Below, piece by piece: positions 29,994 to 37,873 of a DNA stretch of 64,000 nt. Under the pieces are notes generated by a model. That model searched no databases. It worked only from the letters and a program-made list of their open reading frames with translations, and had not been told where the DNA came from. Made by a program: the position numbers and the translations under genes. Source of the stretch: Bacteroidales bacterium (GTDB taxonomy: Bacteria > Bacteroidota > Bacteroidia > Bacteroidales > F082); NCBI GenBank assembly GCA_018400955.1, contig JAGYLH010000002.1, positions 1 through 64,000 on the forward strand, given 5' to 3'. Each line of letters begins with the position of its first letter. Within the stretch, counting starts at the first letter, position 1.

Positions 29994-30506
29994 ATGCCAT
30001 TTTATAAAGTTGTCTTGCTGTTTATAGGCATGCTTTTTAGTTTAAACAGCTTCGGACAACCGTCTAATGAAAAAATTGCCATTAACCAGATATTTACAGA
30101 AATTGCGGGTATTGGTGGACGATTCTCCCTAAATTATGAAAGGGAATTCCTTAAAAACAATAATTTCAGGTTCTTGCTGCGCTTGGGATTAGGGGCTGTC
30201 CACTTAAAAGATTTTACCAACACCTTTAATCCTGATTTAGTTATCCCATTCGCCTTGGTGGCCGCTTATGGCAAAAAGCATCACTTGGAATGGGGCTTTG
30301 GCCAGACGTTTACAAACATCGTAAAAGTTGATCTTGAATATGGAGACAAGCAAAGGCAATCCGGTTTAAGTACACAATTCACACTGGGCTATCGCTTTCA
30401 AAAGCAAGGCCGGGGTTTGGTTTATCGCTTGGTTTATACACCTATCATAGAATACAATAAATACTTCAGACATTGGGCCGGCCTCTCCATTGGATATGCT
30501 TTTTAA
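29994..30506 (+). CDS. Small exported outer-membrane beta-barrel-like protein
   Basis: Protein of 170 residues from the ATG at 29994; a TTG 27 bases upstream overlaps the promoter-like box and was rejected. It has a signal peptide (about 1-22, LFSLNSFGQ) and then alternating strands rich in Gly and aromatics (GGRFSLNYEREF, RLGLGAVHL, HHLEWGFGQTF, TQFTLGYRFQ), ending in ...LSIGYAF with a terminal Phe, the usual signal for outer-membrane barrel insertion. The size suits an eight-stranded barrel. Function unknown. The GDPD-like lipoprotein starts 11 bases later, so the two are probably co-transcribed. Confidence 0.7.
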   Translation: MPFYKVVLLFIGMLFSLNSFGQPSNEKIAINQIFTEIAGIGGRFSLNYEREFLKNNNFRFLLRLGLGAVHLKDFTNTFNPDLVIPFALVAAYGKKHHLEWGFGQTFTNIVKVDLEYGDKQRQSGLSTQFTLGYRFQKQGRGLVYRLVYTPIIEYNKYFRHWAGLSIGYAF

Positions 30507-30517
30507 TAACTTGCATA

Positions 30518-31342
30518 ATGCTAAAAATAACAACCTTAATAATTACATCTATCTGTTTGTTAGCATCCTGTACAAAACAGGATTTTGAAATTAGAAACCT
30601 GAATGGGAATAACATAAAAGCTTTTGGCCATGGCGGTATGGGCCACGACCACACCTATCCGATGAATAGCCTGGAGTCGGTCCTTAAGTGCCTTAATCTG
30701 GGTATGGATGGCACCGAAATAGATGTACAAATGACCAAGGACAGTGTTTTGATTGCTTACCATGGCGAAGAACTTTCTTACCGAACGAATTTAGAGGGAT
30801 TGGTTCATGAGTTCAATTGGAGCGAAATTGAAAAAGGTTTATATATGGAATCACCTTTTCTTGGCTATAAAATTTCATCCCTGGAGCAGATGTTTTCCCA
30901 AATTGAAAATTTGAACGATTATGAATTCAGCCTGGATGTAAAAATCTACCCCGCAGCGGATGTTGATGGATACATAAACACCTATATTTCAGCACTTATA
31001 AATCTTGTTGAAAAATTTGACCTTTCAAGTCATGTTTATATTGAATCGCAGCATCCCGAATTTTTAGCACGATTACAATCACAAAAACCTGATTACAAAT
31101 TATTTACCTACCCTTCTTCTTTTGAAACCGGTTTGCAAACCGCGGTCGAGATGGGATTGTATGGCATCAGTATTGCCAATGAAGATGTGAGCAAGGAACA
31201 AGTTGAAACGGCGCATAAACAACAAATACGCGTTATGATTTGGCAACTGCGATCAATAGCTTCCAATAAAGAAGCCATCCTGAAGAATCCTGATATTATG
31301 CAGACCGACAAAGTAAATGATTTGCTCAGACTATTGAATTAG
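30518..31342 (+). CDS. Glycerophosphodiester phosphodiesterase-like lipoprotein
   Basis: Protein of 274 residues from the ATG at 30518. Lipobox LLASC (Cys18) and a GDPD TIM-barrel: GHGGMGHDHTYPMNSLESV (His38 with the usual NS/NT), GTEIDVQMTKD (Glu67 and Asp69, metal ligands) and AYHGEELSYRTN (His82). Classical enzymes show HRG and HD where this one has HGG and HG, so two active-site positions are changed. It may act on glycerophosphodiesters or a different phosphodiester, or be inactive. Its location would be the outer or inner membrane, facing the periplasm. A longer in-frame start at 30473 would overlap the upstream gene and hide the lipobox. Confidence 0.82.
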   Translation: MLKITTLIITSICLLASCTKQDFEIRNLNGNNIKAFGHGGMGHDHTYPMNSLESVLKCLNLGMDGTEIDVQMTKDSVLIAYHGEELSYRTNLEGLVHEFNWSEIEKGLYMESPFLGYKISSLEQMFSQIENLNDYEFSLDVKIYPAADVDGYINTYISALINLVEKFDLSSHVYIESQHPEFLARLQSQKPDYKLFTYPSSFETGLQTAVEMGLYGISIANEDVSKEQVETAHKQQIRVMIWQLRSIASNKEAILKNPDIMQTDKVNDLLRLLN

Positions 31343-31358
31343 CGCTTATACACTAAGG

Positions 31359-32162
31359 CTAAAATGGCGAATCTGGTTCAGCCGACATATACTTGAAAAC
31401 CATTTTGTCAAGTTTTCCCGGAATCAGTTTATTTAACAACACTGTCAGTTTGCCTTGGCGCGTAAGTACCAGGCTGCGTTTGCGATTAACCACCGCATCA
31501 AGGATATAAGTTGCAACTTGACCGGCACTCATCATTTCAGCCTCATTCCGAGGTGATTCACCCTGGGTGGATCCATCGGCAGCCAAAGCTGTATTCCTGA
31601 TGTTGGAAGCTGTAAAGCCCGGGCAAGCAATCAAAACATGTAAACCTTTCTTTAGGTTCTCAATGCGCAAGGCCTCTAAAAATCCCTGCATGGCAAATTT
31701 TGAGGCAGAATAGCCTGTCCTTCCCGGAAGTCCTTTATAGCCGGCTATTGAGGAAACACCAACTACCGATCCCTTTGTTTTCAACAATTCAGGCAGGGCA
31801 TATTTGGTACAATATACCATCCCCCAAAAGTTTATATCCATCAATTGTTTAATCACCGACAAATCAGTATGTTCAAACAAGGCACGCATAGAAATACCCG
31901 CATTGTTGATTAACACATCAATTCGACCAAATTTCTCTATTGCTTTTGCAATCAATGTTTTGCAATCATCTTCGCGGCTAACATCCGTTTGGAGACAAAG
32001 CAATTGCGTATTAAACTGTTTGATTTGATTGGCTACCTCCTCAAGCTTTTCTGCATTCCGGGCAGCAATTACTATGTGGGCCCCACGCTTGGCAGCCTCA
32101 AAGGCCAATGCTTTTCCAATGCCGGAAGAGGCACCGGTGATCACAATCACTTTGTTTTTCAT
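31359..32162 (-). CDS. Short-chain dehydrogenase/reductase
   Basis: Protein of 267 residues, classical SDR. It shows the cofactor glycine motif TGASSGIG (9-16), with AARN after strand 2 suggesting NADP preference, NNAG (87-90), and the catalytic Ser137/Ser138, Tyr151 and Lys155 (YSASK). A C-terminal extension (about 225-267, LVLTRQGKLTVLLNKLIPG) resembles the membrane-associating tail of DHRS7/RDH-like enzymes. The substrate is unknown. It is the last gene of the minus-strand operon, 15 bases after the amidohydrolase. Confidence 0.92.
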   Translation of the reverse strand: MKNKVIVITGASSGIGKALAFEAAKRGAHIVIAARNAEKLEEVANQIKQFNTQLLCLQTDVSREDDCKTLIAKAIEKFGRIDVLINNAGISMRALFEHTDLSVIKQLMDINFWGMVYCTKYALPELLKTKGSVVGVSSIAGYKGLPGRTGYSASKFAMQGFLEALRIENLKKGLHVLIACPGFTASNIRNTALAADGSTQGESPRNEAEMMSAGQVATYILDAVVNRKRSLVLTRQGKLTVLLNKLIPGKLDKMVFKYMSAEPDSPF

Positions 32163-32177
32163 ACCGTCCAGCTCTTT

Positions 32178-33851
32178 CTACTCTTTTTGATAAACACTTT
32201 CGCCATGCACAAAAGTCGAGATCACACTTGCTTGCGGGATTTCAGCATCAGCAACTTGCATAATATCCCGATCAAGTATCACAAAATCAGCATGTTTTCC
32301 AATTTCAATACTTCCTTTGTAGGTTTCCTCAAAGGAAGCTTTGGCAGCCCAAATGGTCATGGATTTGATGGCTTCTTCGCGGCTTAGGGCCTGGTCCATC
32401 AAAAAACCACCTTCCGGAAAACCCTTTAAATCTTTACGTACGACAGCAGCATAGAATGTGTGCAATGGGTTGATACCCTCTATCGGGAAATCGGTCCCAT
32501 TAACCAACCAACCGTTTTGGGCCAGCAATTTTTGTTGGGCGTAAGCACCTTTGATGCGGTCCTCCCCGACTCTGTTAACGGCCCAATACATATCTGAAGT
32601 GGCATGGGTGCTTTGGATAGACGGAATTATTGAATAGGTTTTAAACTTAAAAAAATCATCCTGATGCACTATTTGCGCATGCTCAACACGCCAACGACGA
32701 TCGTTTTCAGCTTTCAGAAATTCACCGTACATATCCAGCACAAAGCGGTTTGCAGCATCCCCAATGGCATGAATACTTACTTGAAAACCGGCATCATATG
32801 CCTTTTGGCAAACAGCGTAATAAAAAGAGCTGTCGTGAAGCATAAGGCCTTTTACCCCTTTTGCATCCGAATAGGGCTCCAACATCAAGGCACCACGCGA
32901 TCCGAGGGCACCATCAGCAAACATTTTTACAATGTTAATTGTAAGTCGCTCATCATAAGATGGGCCAGCAGGTAAATAAGTGTCAAGCGTTTGATCATCA
33001 GGACTTATCATGGCATTGATCTTTATCTTCAAACGTCCTTCCTGCTGCATTTCCCTTATCAACTCAATGGTTTGGAAAGGCAATCCGGCATCAACAACCC
33101 CGGTAAGGCCCACAGCAAAACAATTTTCCTGAGCTTCCAGCAGTGCTTTTTGCTTTTCACTGATCGTTAGTTCAGGAATTAAAGCTTTCACAGCCAAATC
33201 AGCATTGTCGATCAATACGCCTGTAGGGGCTCTTTGCTCATTTAGCAATACATCCCCACCTTTCACCCTGTAAGTGGCATCAATACCGGCAGCTTGTAAG
33301 GCTGACTTACTAACTAGCGAGGCATGCCCATCAATACGTACCAAAAGAATTTTTTTGCCGGGGAAACGTGTTTCGAGCAATTCGTTGTCAGGAAAAACAG
33401 CTGGTTCCCAATGGTTTTGATCCCATCCTCTGCCAAGAAGCCATTCGGATGGATGGGTGGCCAGGTGGGCTTCGAGGCGGTCAAGCATTTCATTCACCGA
33501 TTTTGTCCCGCTCAAATCCGCCCAGCGAAAAAGATTTTCACCGTAGCCATAAAAGTGGCAATGGCCATCAATGAAACCGGGGAAAACGGATCTGCCGCCA
33601 ACATCAATAACTCTCGAAGCTTCGAAACGATCTAAAATTTCTTCCTGTGTTCCAACTGCAACAAAATGACCATCGCGGACCGCAAACGCCTCTGCGGTTT
33701 CAAATGAGTCATTTACAGTATAAACACGGGCATTTAAAACAATTATATCTGTGTTTTCTTTCATATTGCTACATGAATTGAGCACAAGGCCAAAGGCTAC
33801 CAGCAATAGCAACTTGTGCAGCTTTCCTTTTTTAAAGTTTTGATAATACAT
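32178..33851 (-). CDS. Amidohydrolase-family lipoprotein (YtcJ-like)
   Basis: Protein of 557 residues with a lipobox (LVLNSC, Cys27), then a composite beta-sandwich and metal-dependent hydrolase barrel: FPGFIDGHCHFYGYG with the HxH metal ligands His97 and His99, LLGRGWDQNHW, DGALGSRGALMLEPY, VSIHAIGDAANRFVLD, and the C-terminal VNGTDFPIEGINPLHTF and GSIEIGKHADFVILD. This is the amidohydrolase_3 / YtcJ type, which hydrolyses amide or related bonds, substrate unknown. The lipoprotein anchor places it outside the cytoplasm, in contrast to most relatives. Its start overlaps the preceding ATPase gene by 20 bases, so translation is coupled. Confidence 0.9.
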   Translation of the reverse strand: MYYQNFKKGKLHKLLLLVAFGLVLNSCSNMKENTDIIVLNARVYTVNDSFETAEAFAVRDGHFVAVGTQEEILDRFEASRVIDVGGRSVFPGFIDGHCHFYGYGENLFRWADLSGTKSVNEMLDRLEAHLATHPSEWLLGRGWDQNHWEPAVFPDNELLETRFPGKKILLVRIDGHASLVSKSALQAAGIDATYRVKGGDVLLNEQRAPTGVLIDNADLAVKALIPELTISEKQKALLEAQENCFAVGLTGVVDAGLPFQTIELIREMQQEGRLKIKINAMISPDDQTLDTYLPAGPSYDERLTINIVKMFADGALGSRGALMLEPYSDAKGVKGLMLHDSSFYYAVCQKAYDAGFQVSIHAIGDAANRFVLDMYGEFLKAENDRRWRVEHAQIVHQDDFFKFKTYSIIPSIQSTHATSDMYWAVNRVGEDRIKGAYAQQKLLAQNGWLVNGTDFPIEGINPLHTFYAAVVRKDLKGFPEGGFLMDQALSREEAIKSMTIWAAKASFEETYKGSIEIGKHADFVILDRDIMQVADAEIPQASVISTFVHGESVYQKE

Positions 33852-34833
33852 CTAATATAGGTTCAATTTTGGTTGTAAAAGTACGATCTTTATCCTTTAG
33901 CTGATAGGTAAACCCTTTTTCTGAGGCAAAGAGCTCAATCGCTGCTCCCCCTTCATTCACCAATTGATATCCTTTGCGAAGCAGCGCATATTGAAGCCAT
34001 TTACGGTTTAAACCTTCACCTTGTAGCTTGATTTTCAATCCTGTTTGCCCTTGCTTGGTAAACTTGCCATGCATACGATCGAAAACAAGGCCACTTCGGT
34101 TAAAATAGTGCCCTATGTCGCCATCCAATACCAATTGCTCCGGAATTCCCTCTTTTATCGGCAAATCTCTGGCCATCAGCCACAGCCGGTTGGCTGTATG
34201 CAGGGCCAATTCAAGGTCGTGCGTACTGAAGACGATGGTTTTTCCTTCTGCACTTGCCAAATGTTGCAACAATTGCATCAGTTCAATCTTGCTGGGATAA
34301 TCCAGAAATGCCGCCGGCTCGTCCAAAACAATCAAGGGTGTATTTTGCGCCAATGCTTTGGCAATCATAACCTTTTGCCGTTCGCCATCACTCAGGCTCA
34401 CCAAGGTACGATTAGCTAAATGGTCTGTGCCACTTGCTTTCAGGCTACGCTCAACAAGCTCATGATCAGCAGCCTTCAAGTGTCCCCAGAATCCGGTAAA
34501 TGGATACCTGCCCATGGAAACCACATCATAAACCTTTAGAAAATAGTCTGTAATCCTGTCGGTTAGCACAATGCTGATGTGTTTTGATAAAGCAGCTTTA
34601 GAAAATGAATGAATAGGCTTTCCATAAAGTAACACTTTGCCACCAAGGCCTGGGTGCATTCCAGTGATGGTGCGCAGCAGGGTGGTTTTCCCAGCCCCAT
34701 TGGGTCCCATCAGCGCAACGAAATCACCCGACTTAAGTTTCATGTTAACAGGAGGTAACAAGCTAACAGTTTCTTTTCCCCTGTCGTGGAAACCAATTTC
34801 GAGATCATGTAGCTGTAGGAGACAATCCATCAT
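33832..34833 (-). CDS. ABC transporter ATPase (siderophore/cobalamin type)
   Basis: Protein of 333 residues. Walker A GPNGAGKTT (43-51), signature LSDGERQKVMIAKAL, Walker B PLIVLDEPAAFLD and the H-loop FSTHDLELALH place it with FecE/BtuD-like ATPases of iron-siderophore, haem or vitamin B12 importers. About 80 residues beyond the normal end (from about 250) form an extra C-terminal domain of unknown role, seen in relatives from this phylum as far as I recall. It starts four bases inside the permease gene end (ATGA overlap), so it is co-translated with it. Confidence 0.93.
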   Translation of the reverse strand: MMDCLLQLHDLEIGFHDRGKETVSLLPPVNMKLKSGDFVALMGPNGAGKTTLLRTITGMHPGLGGKVLLYGKPIHSFSKAALSKHISIVLTDRITDYFLKVYDVVSMGRYPFTGFWGHLKAADHELVERSLKASGTDHLANRTLVSLSDGERQKVMIAKALAQNTPLIVLDEPAAFLDYPSKIELMQLLQHLASAEGKTIVFSTHDLELALHTANRLWLMARDLPIKEGIPEQLVLDGDIGHYFNRSGLVFDRMHGKFTKQGQTGLKIKLQGEGLNRKWLQYALLRKGYQLVNEGGAAIELFASEKGFTYQLKDKDRTFTTKIEPILDVLSKL

Positions 34834-35843
34834 TCTTTGAGGTATAAGTGTCGGCGGCGCAAAATAATGTAAATCACAAAGGGGGCACCAATCAAAGAGG
34901 TTACTGCATTTATCGGCAAGCTCCCATCAAACCCAGGTGCCCTTGCAATCAGATTACAGATCAAGGCTAAAACAGCGCCCAATAAAATGGTTGCCGGCAT
35001 AAGGATGCGGTGATCAGCTGTTTTGAAAAGGTTGCGTGCCAAATGTGGTACTGCCAGCCCAATAAAGGCTATAGGCCCGGCATAAGCCGTTACTGTGGCA
35101 GTTAAAAAGCCTGCAACCAAAATTATATACAATTGGTTTACAGATACATTTAGACCAAGATTGGATGCATATCTTTCCCCCAGCAACATCAGGTTTAAGG
35201 GTTTTACAAGCAACCAGGAGAGCGCAAGAGCGGTCAGTATCAGCGCCGAAAAATAAGGCATTTGTTCGTGGCCCACATTCGAGAAACTACCCAAACCCCA
35301 AATAACAAATGCATGTACATCGTCGCGTTGGCTGAAATATTTCACAAAACCCACAAGTGCCCCAGCCAGATAACCAATCATTATTCCAATAATTAACAGG
35401 CTGATTATATTGCCCATACGCCTGCTTAAATAAAGTATTAGTAGTAGTACTAAAAGTGCCCCAAGAAATGCCGAACCGGTAATGCCGAGATGTCCCCAAG
35501 CGCCAAAATTGACAAATGCATGGCCGGTGATGGCACCTGAAACAGCCAAAAGCATAGCAACGCCCAAGCTGGCACCGGAACTGATCCCCAAAATTGATGG
35601 GTCGGCCAACGGGTTCCTGAACAAGGTTTGCATCATCAGTCCGGCAACAGCCAAACCTGCACCGGCCAATATGGCGGTTAGTGCTTGTGGTATTCTGAAA
35701 TTATTTACAATCAGCACAATACCACTATCAATAGCGGTTGTATCATTTATTACGACCTGCCAAATATCCTTAACAGGTATCCAAACCGAACCAAAAACAA
35801 GGTTCAGAAAAAACATAAGCAGCATAAGGGCCATTAAAAGCAC
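34830..35843 (-). CDS. FecCD/BtuC-family ABC transporter permease
   Basis: Protein of 337 residues and about ten membrane segments. Family signatures include IPQALTAILAGAGLAVAGLM, NPLADPSILGISSGASLG, WGLGSFSNV and the cytoplasmic EAA-like loop GPIAFIGLAVPHLARNL. It moves iron-siderophore, haem or cobalamin across the inner membrane with the ATPase encoded next. The first standard start is a GTG at 35843. The frame upstream stays open for about 12 codons after a stop with no usual start codon, so the N-terminus is slightly uncertain. Confidence 0.93.
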   Translation of the reverse strand: MLLMALMLLMFFLNLVFGSVWIPVKDIWQVVINDTTAIDSGIVLIVNNFRIPQALTAILAGAGLAVAGLMMQTLFRNPLADPSILGISSGASLGVAMLLAVSGAITGHAFVNFGAWGHLGITGSAFLGALLVLLLILYLSRRMGNIISLLIIGIMIGYLAGALVGFVKYFSQRDDVHAFVIWGLGSFSNVGHEQMPYFSALILTALALSWLLVKPLNLMLLGERYASNLGLNVSVNQLYIILVAGFLTATVTAYAGPIAFIGLAVPHLARNLFKTADHRILMPATILLGAVLALICNLIARAPGFDGSLPINAVTSLIGAPFVIYIILRRRHLYLKE

Positions 35844-35889
35844 GATATACAGGAAAACCCGCGAGCTGGTTATTGTTCCCTTTCTGATT

Positions 35890-37023
35890 TCATTTCAACA
35901 ATTCATGATAAACTGGTGAATAATCAACCAAAAGGCCTGGATGAAAAAAATATATCAAATCAGCCAGGATTAAGTGGGGTTCGTAAATTCCTTTTTCAAA
36001 ATATCCACTCCTGGTTGTATTGCAAAAAATAACTTTCCGTTCTCTAAAGGGTTTAATATCTGCATACAAGCCGTTTTCTTTTGCCAGCATTTCCATAGAG
36101 TAACCTTGGGGTGCGGCATGTGCAATCCGCCAATAGTCAGCTTGGTTGGCCTTATGCAAAATGGTTTCCATATCGAGGGGCACACTGGCTTTGGAGTTGT
36201 TATCAGCCCACAAATACCTGGCTCCGGCATGTGCAAAAAACGAGGCCATATAACTTTTACCCCCAGGAATATACCATTGTCCGCTAAAAGCTTTATCAGC
36301 CAATACCCCAGGCTTTACATCCAAACTTTCAACAAGTCCTTTATAAGCGTTGTATGCATCTAAAATACTATCAAACAATAGTTTCGCCTCATCTTCTTTT
36401 TGTGTTAAAATACCAACCAGCTTAATCCACTCAGCACGGCCTCTGGGGTCGGTTTCATAGTAATCAGGCCATGCCAGCAAAGGCAATCCCGTATTGCCTA
36501 ATACCGTTGGAATACCAGTTGATTCAGGCGAAAAAAGAACCAAATCGGCTTGTAATTGTAAAATCAATTCGGGCTTTAAAACTCCGTGCCGCCCAACATC
36601 TATTACTTCACCACGCCGAATCAATGCCTTCATGGCCTGGCTTTGGACAAAACCGGCTTCAGTAATTCCTGCAATATTTCCCAGTGCCGATAGTTTTTCA
36701 AAGCCTGCCCATTGGGTTGCCGAAAGCGCAATAATTTGTTTAACAGGTGTTTGAATAATTTCTCCTGCTATTTCGAACCTATTCGTCGAAATAGAATCAG
36801 GCAAAAGAATTACCTCCTGCAAAACAGTTCCGGATGACCAGGGATTCATAATTTGTAATTTCCGCAGTCCATTGTCGTTGATTACCTTAAAACCAGCTGC
36901 ATACAAAGGGTTCATCAGATCGATTTTAACCGAATCATCAGTTTGATGCCCTGCCTCATTTGTACAAGCACCAAGCAAAAAGAGAAGTGTAACCAAAGCG
37001 AAAAAATGTTTGATATTTACCAT
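35890..37023 (-). CDS. ABC transporter substrate-binding lipoprotein (FecB/BtuF type)
   Basis: Protein of 377 residues with a lipobox LLLGACTN (Cys20). The lobes show IIALSATQWAGFEKL, IRRGEVIDVGRHGVLKPELILQL, ADLVLFSPESTG, a long connecting helix (AEWIKLVGILTQKEDEAKLLFDSILDAYN) and KPFRERKVIFCNT, all typical of periplasmic-binding-protein class III (TroA/FhuD/BtuF) folds. It would deliver ligand to the FecCD-type permease encoded 46 bases downstream. The ligand (haem, siderophore or cobalamin) is not determined. Its start is four bases after the GroES-like gene's stop. Confidence 0.92.
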   Translation of the reverse strand: MVNIKHFFALVTLLFLLGACTNEAGHQTDDSVKIDLMNPLYAAGFKVINDNGLRKLQIMNPWSSGTVLQEVILLPDSISTNRFEIAGEIIQTPVKQIIALSATQWAGFEKLSALGNIAGITEAGFVQSQAMKALIRRGEVIDVGRHGVLKPELILQLQADLVLFSPESTGIPTVLGNTGLPLLAWPDYYETDPRGRAEWIKLVGILTQKEDEAKLLFDSILDAYNAYKGLVESLDVKPGVLADKAFSGQWYIPGGKSYMASFFAHAGARYLWADNNSKASVPLDMETILHKANQADYWRIAHAAPQGYSMEMLAKENGLYADIKPFRERKVIFCNTTRSGYFEKGIYEPHLILADLIYFFHPGLLVDYSPVYHELLK

Positions 37024-37027
37024 GCTA

Positions 37028-37408
37028 TCAATCTGTTAACAGGTCGTCACGCTCTAGAAGCAAAATAGCATGTTGCGAAACAATAAAATACTTTTCCTGG
37101 TTATAAACAATTTCAATCGCGCCTTTTTGGAGGTAAATTGCCAAATCACCAACCCTTGCCTGCAAAGGCAAATAATTTATTTGTTCCTCCTGTTCTTTCC
37201 AGGGTTCATAATTGTCATCTGCCGGCATGGGAATGGGATAACCCGGCCCACACTTGACTACAAATCCACTTCTGATTTCCTCCTTTTCCTTGTAACCCGG
37301 AGGCAGAAAAAGTCCACTGCGCGTTTTATCCGGATCAGTTTTGGGTTTTATCAAAACCCTATCGCCTACAACAATCAGTCGCTCAAGTGATAAAATACTA
37401 TCTGTCAT
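37028..37408 (-). CDS. GroES-like co-chaperone-family protein
   Basis: Protein of 126 residues. The GroES fold signatures are VVGDRVLIKPKTDPDKTRSGLFLPPG (the GDRVLVKP and mobile-loop region) and VGDLAIYLQKGAIEIVYNQEKYFIV near the end. True GroES is about 95 residues and sits beside groEL; this one is longer, with an insertion around 65-85 (YPIPMPADDNYEPWKEQEEQ), and no groEL is nearby. It is a diverged paralogue common in Bacteroidota, role unknown. It is the first gene of the FecBCD-type operon, with a TAATTTTG -7 box 36 bases before its ATG. Confidence 0.85.
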   Translation of the reverse strand: MTDSILSLERLIVVGDRVLIKPKTDPDKTRSGLFLPPGYKEKEEIRSGFVVKCGPGYPIPMPADDNYEPWKEQEEQINYLPLQARVGDLAIYLQKGAIEIVYNQEKYFIVSQHAILLLERDDLLTD

Positions 37409-37443
37409 TATGTTATGTTGTTATGCTAAATTTGATCGAATGT

Positions 37444-37451
37444 CAAAATTA
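37444..37451 (-). promoter_or_regulatory. -7 promoter box TAATTTTG for the GroES-like/importer operon
   Basis: A minus-strand exact TAnnTTTG, giving a leader of about 30 bases. It would drive six genes down to the SDR. Confidence 0.5.
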
Positions 37452-37495
37452 CAAAAAGGAAGTGGCATGAAACGGGCATGTTCATTAAAAATAGG

Positions 37496-37503
37496 TAATT
37501 TTG
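37496..37503 (+). promoter_or_regulatory. -7 promoter box TAATTTTG for the mutL operon
   Basis: A plus-strand exact TAnnTTTG 43 bases before the small membrane-protein gene. Another (TAAATTTG) lies at 37427-37434. Confidence 0.5.
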
Positions 37504-37546
37504 TACAGGAATTCAATACTGCACCTAATAGAAATCCCTGATAATC

Positions 37547-37858
37547 ATGAAATTCGTCCTTTTCAGAACAAATAGACCGAAAAAATTCAGTTACCGTCCC
37601 CGTTATTTTAATCCGGAAAAGGAAGCTATGGAAAGGCGTAAAGCCGAGCTGGGTGTTGAACAAGAACTTACTGAAAATGAAGTATTGAGGGCACGAATGA
37701 CTTCGAGGTGGCGGCAAAAAAACCCGGAAGCTTTTGGTAACAAATACCAAAGGATGAGTTTTATTGTTTATGGAACTGTTATCCTGGGTGGTATTTATCT
37801 CATCTTTTTCACGGATTTTATTGCCAACATCCTTTATGCATTTGGTTTAATTAAATAA
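37547..37858 (+). CDS. Small single-pass membrane protein upstream of mutL
   Basis: Protein of 103 residues. The N-terminal half is very basic and charged (RPKKFSYRPRYFNPEKE, ARMTSRWRQKNPEAF); the C-terminal third is one membrane segment (about 75-95, FIVYGTVILGGIYLIFFTDFI). It looks like a conserved hypothetical of this phylum, sitting 15 bases before mutL. Function is unknown; the charged tail presumably faces the cytoplasm. Confidence 0.75.
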   Translation: MKFVLFRTNRPKKFSYRPRYFNPEKEAMERRKAELGVEQELTENEVLRARMTSRWRQKNPEAFGNKYQRMSFIVYGTVILGGIYLIFFTDFIANILYAFGLIK

Positions 37859-37873
37859 TTGTCAAGCCAAAAT

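Noticed and set aside
37859..37873. TTG start for MutL
   Set aside because: It touches the previous stop, and the usual MutL N-terminus begins at the ATG 15 bases later.
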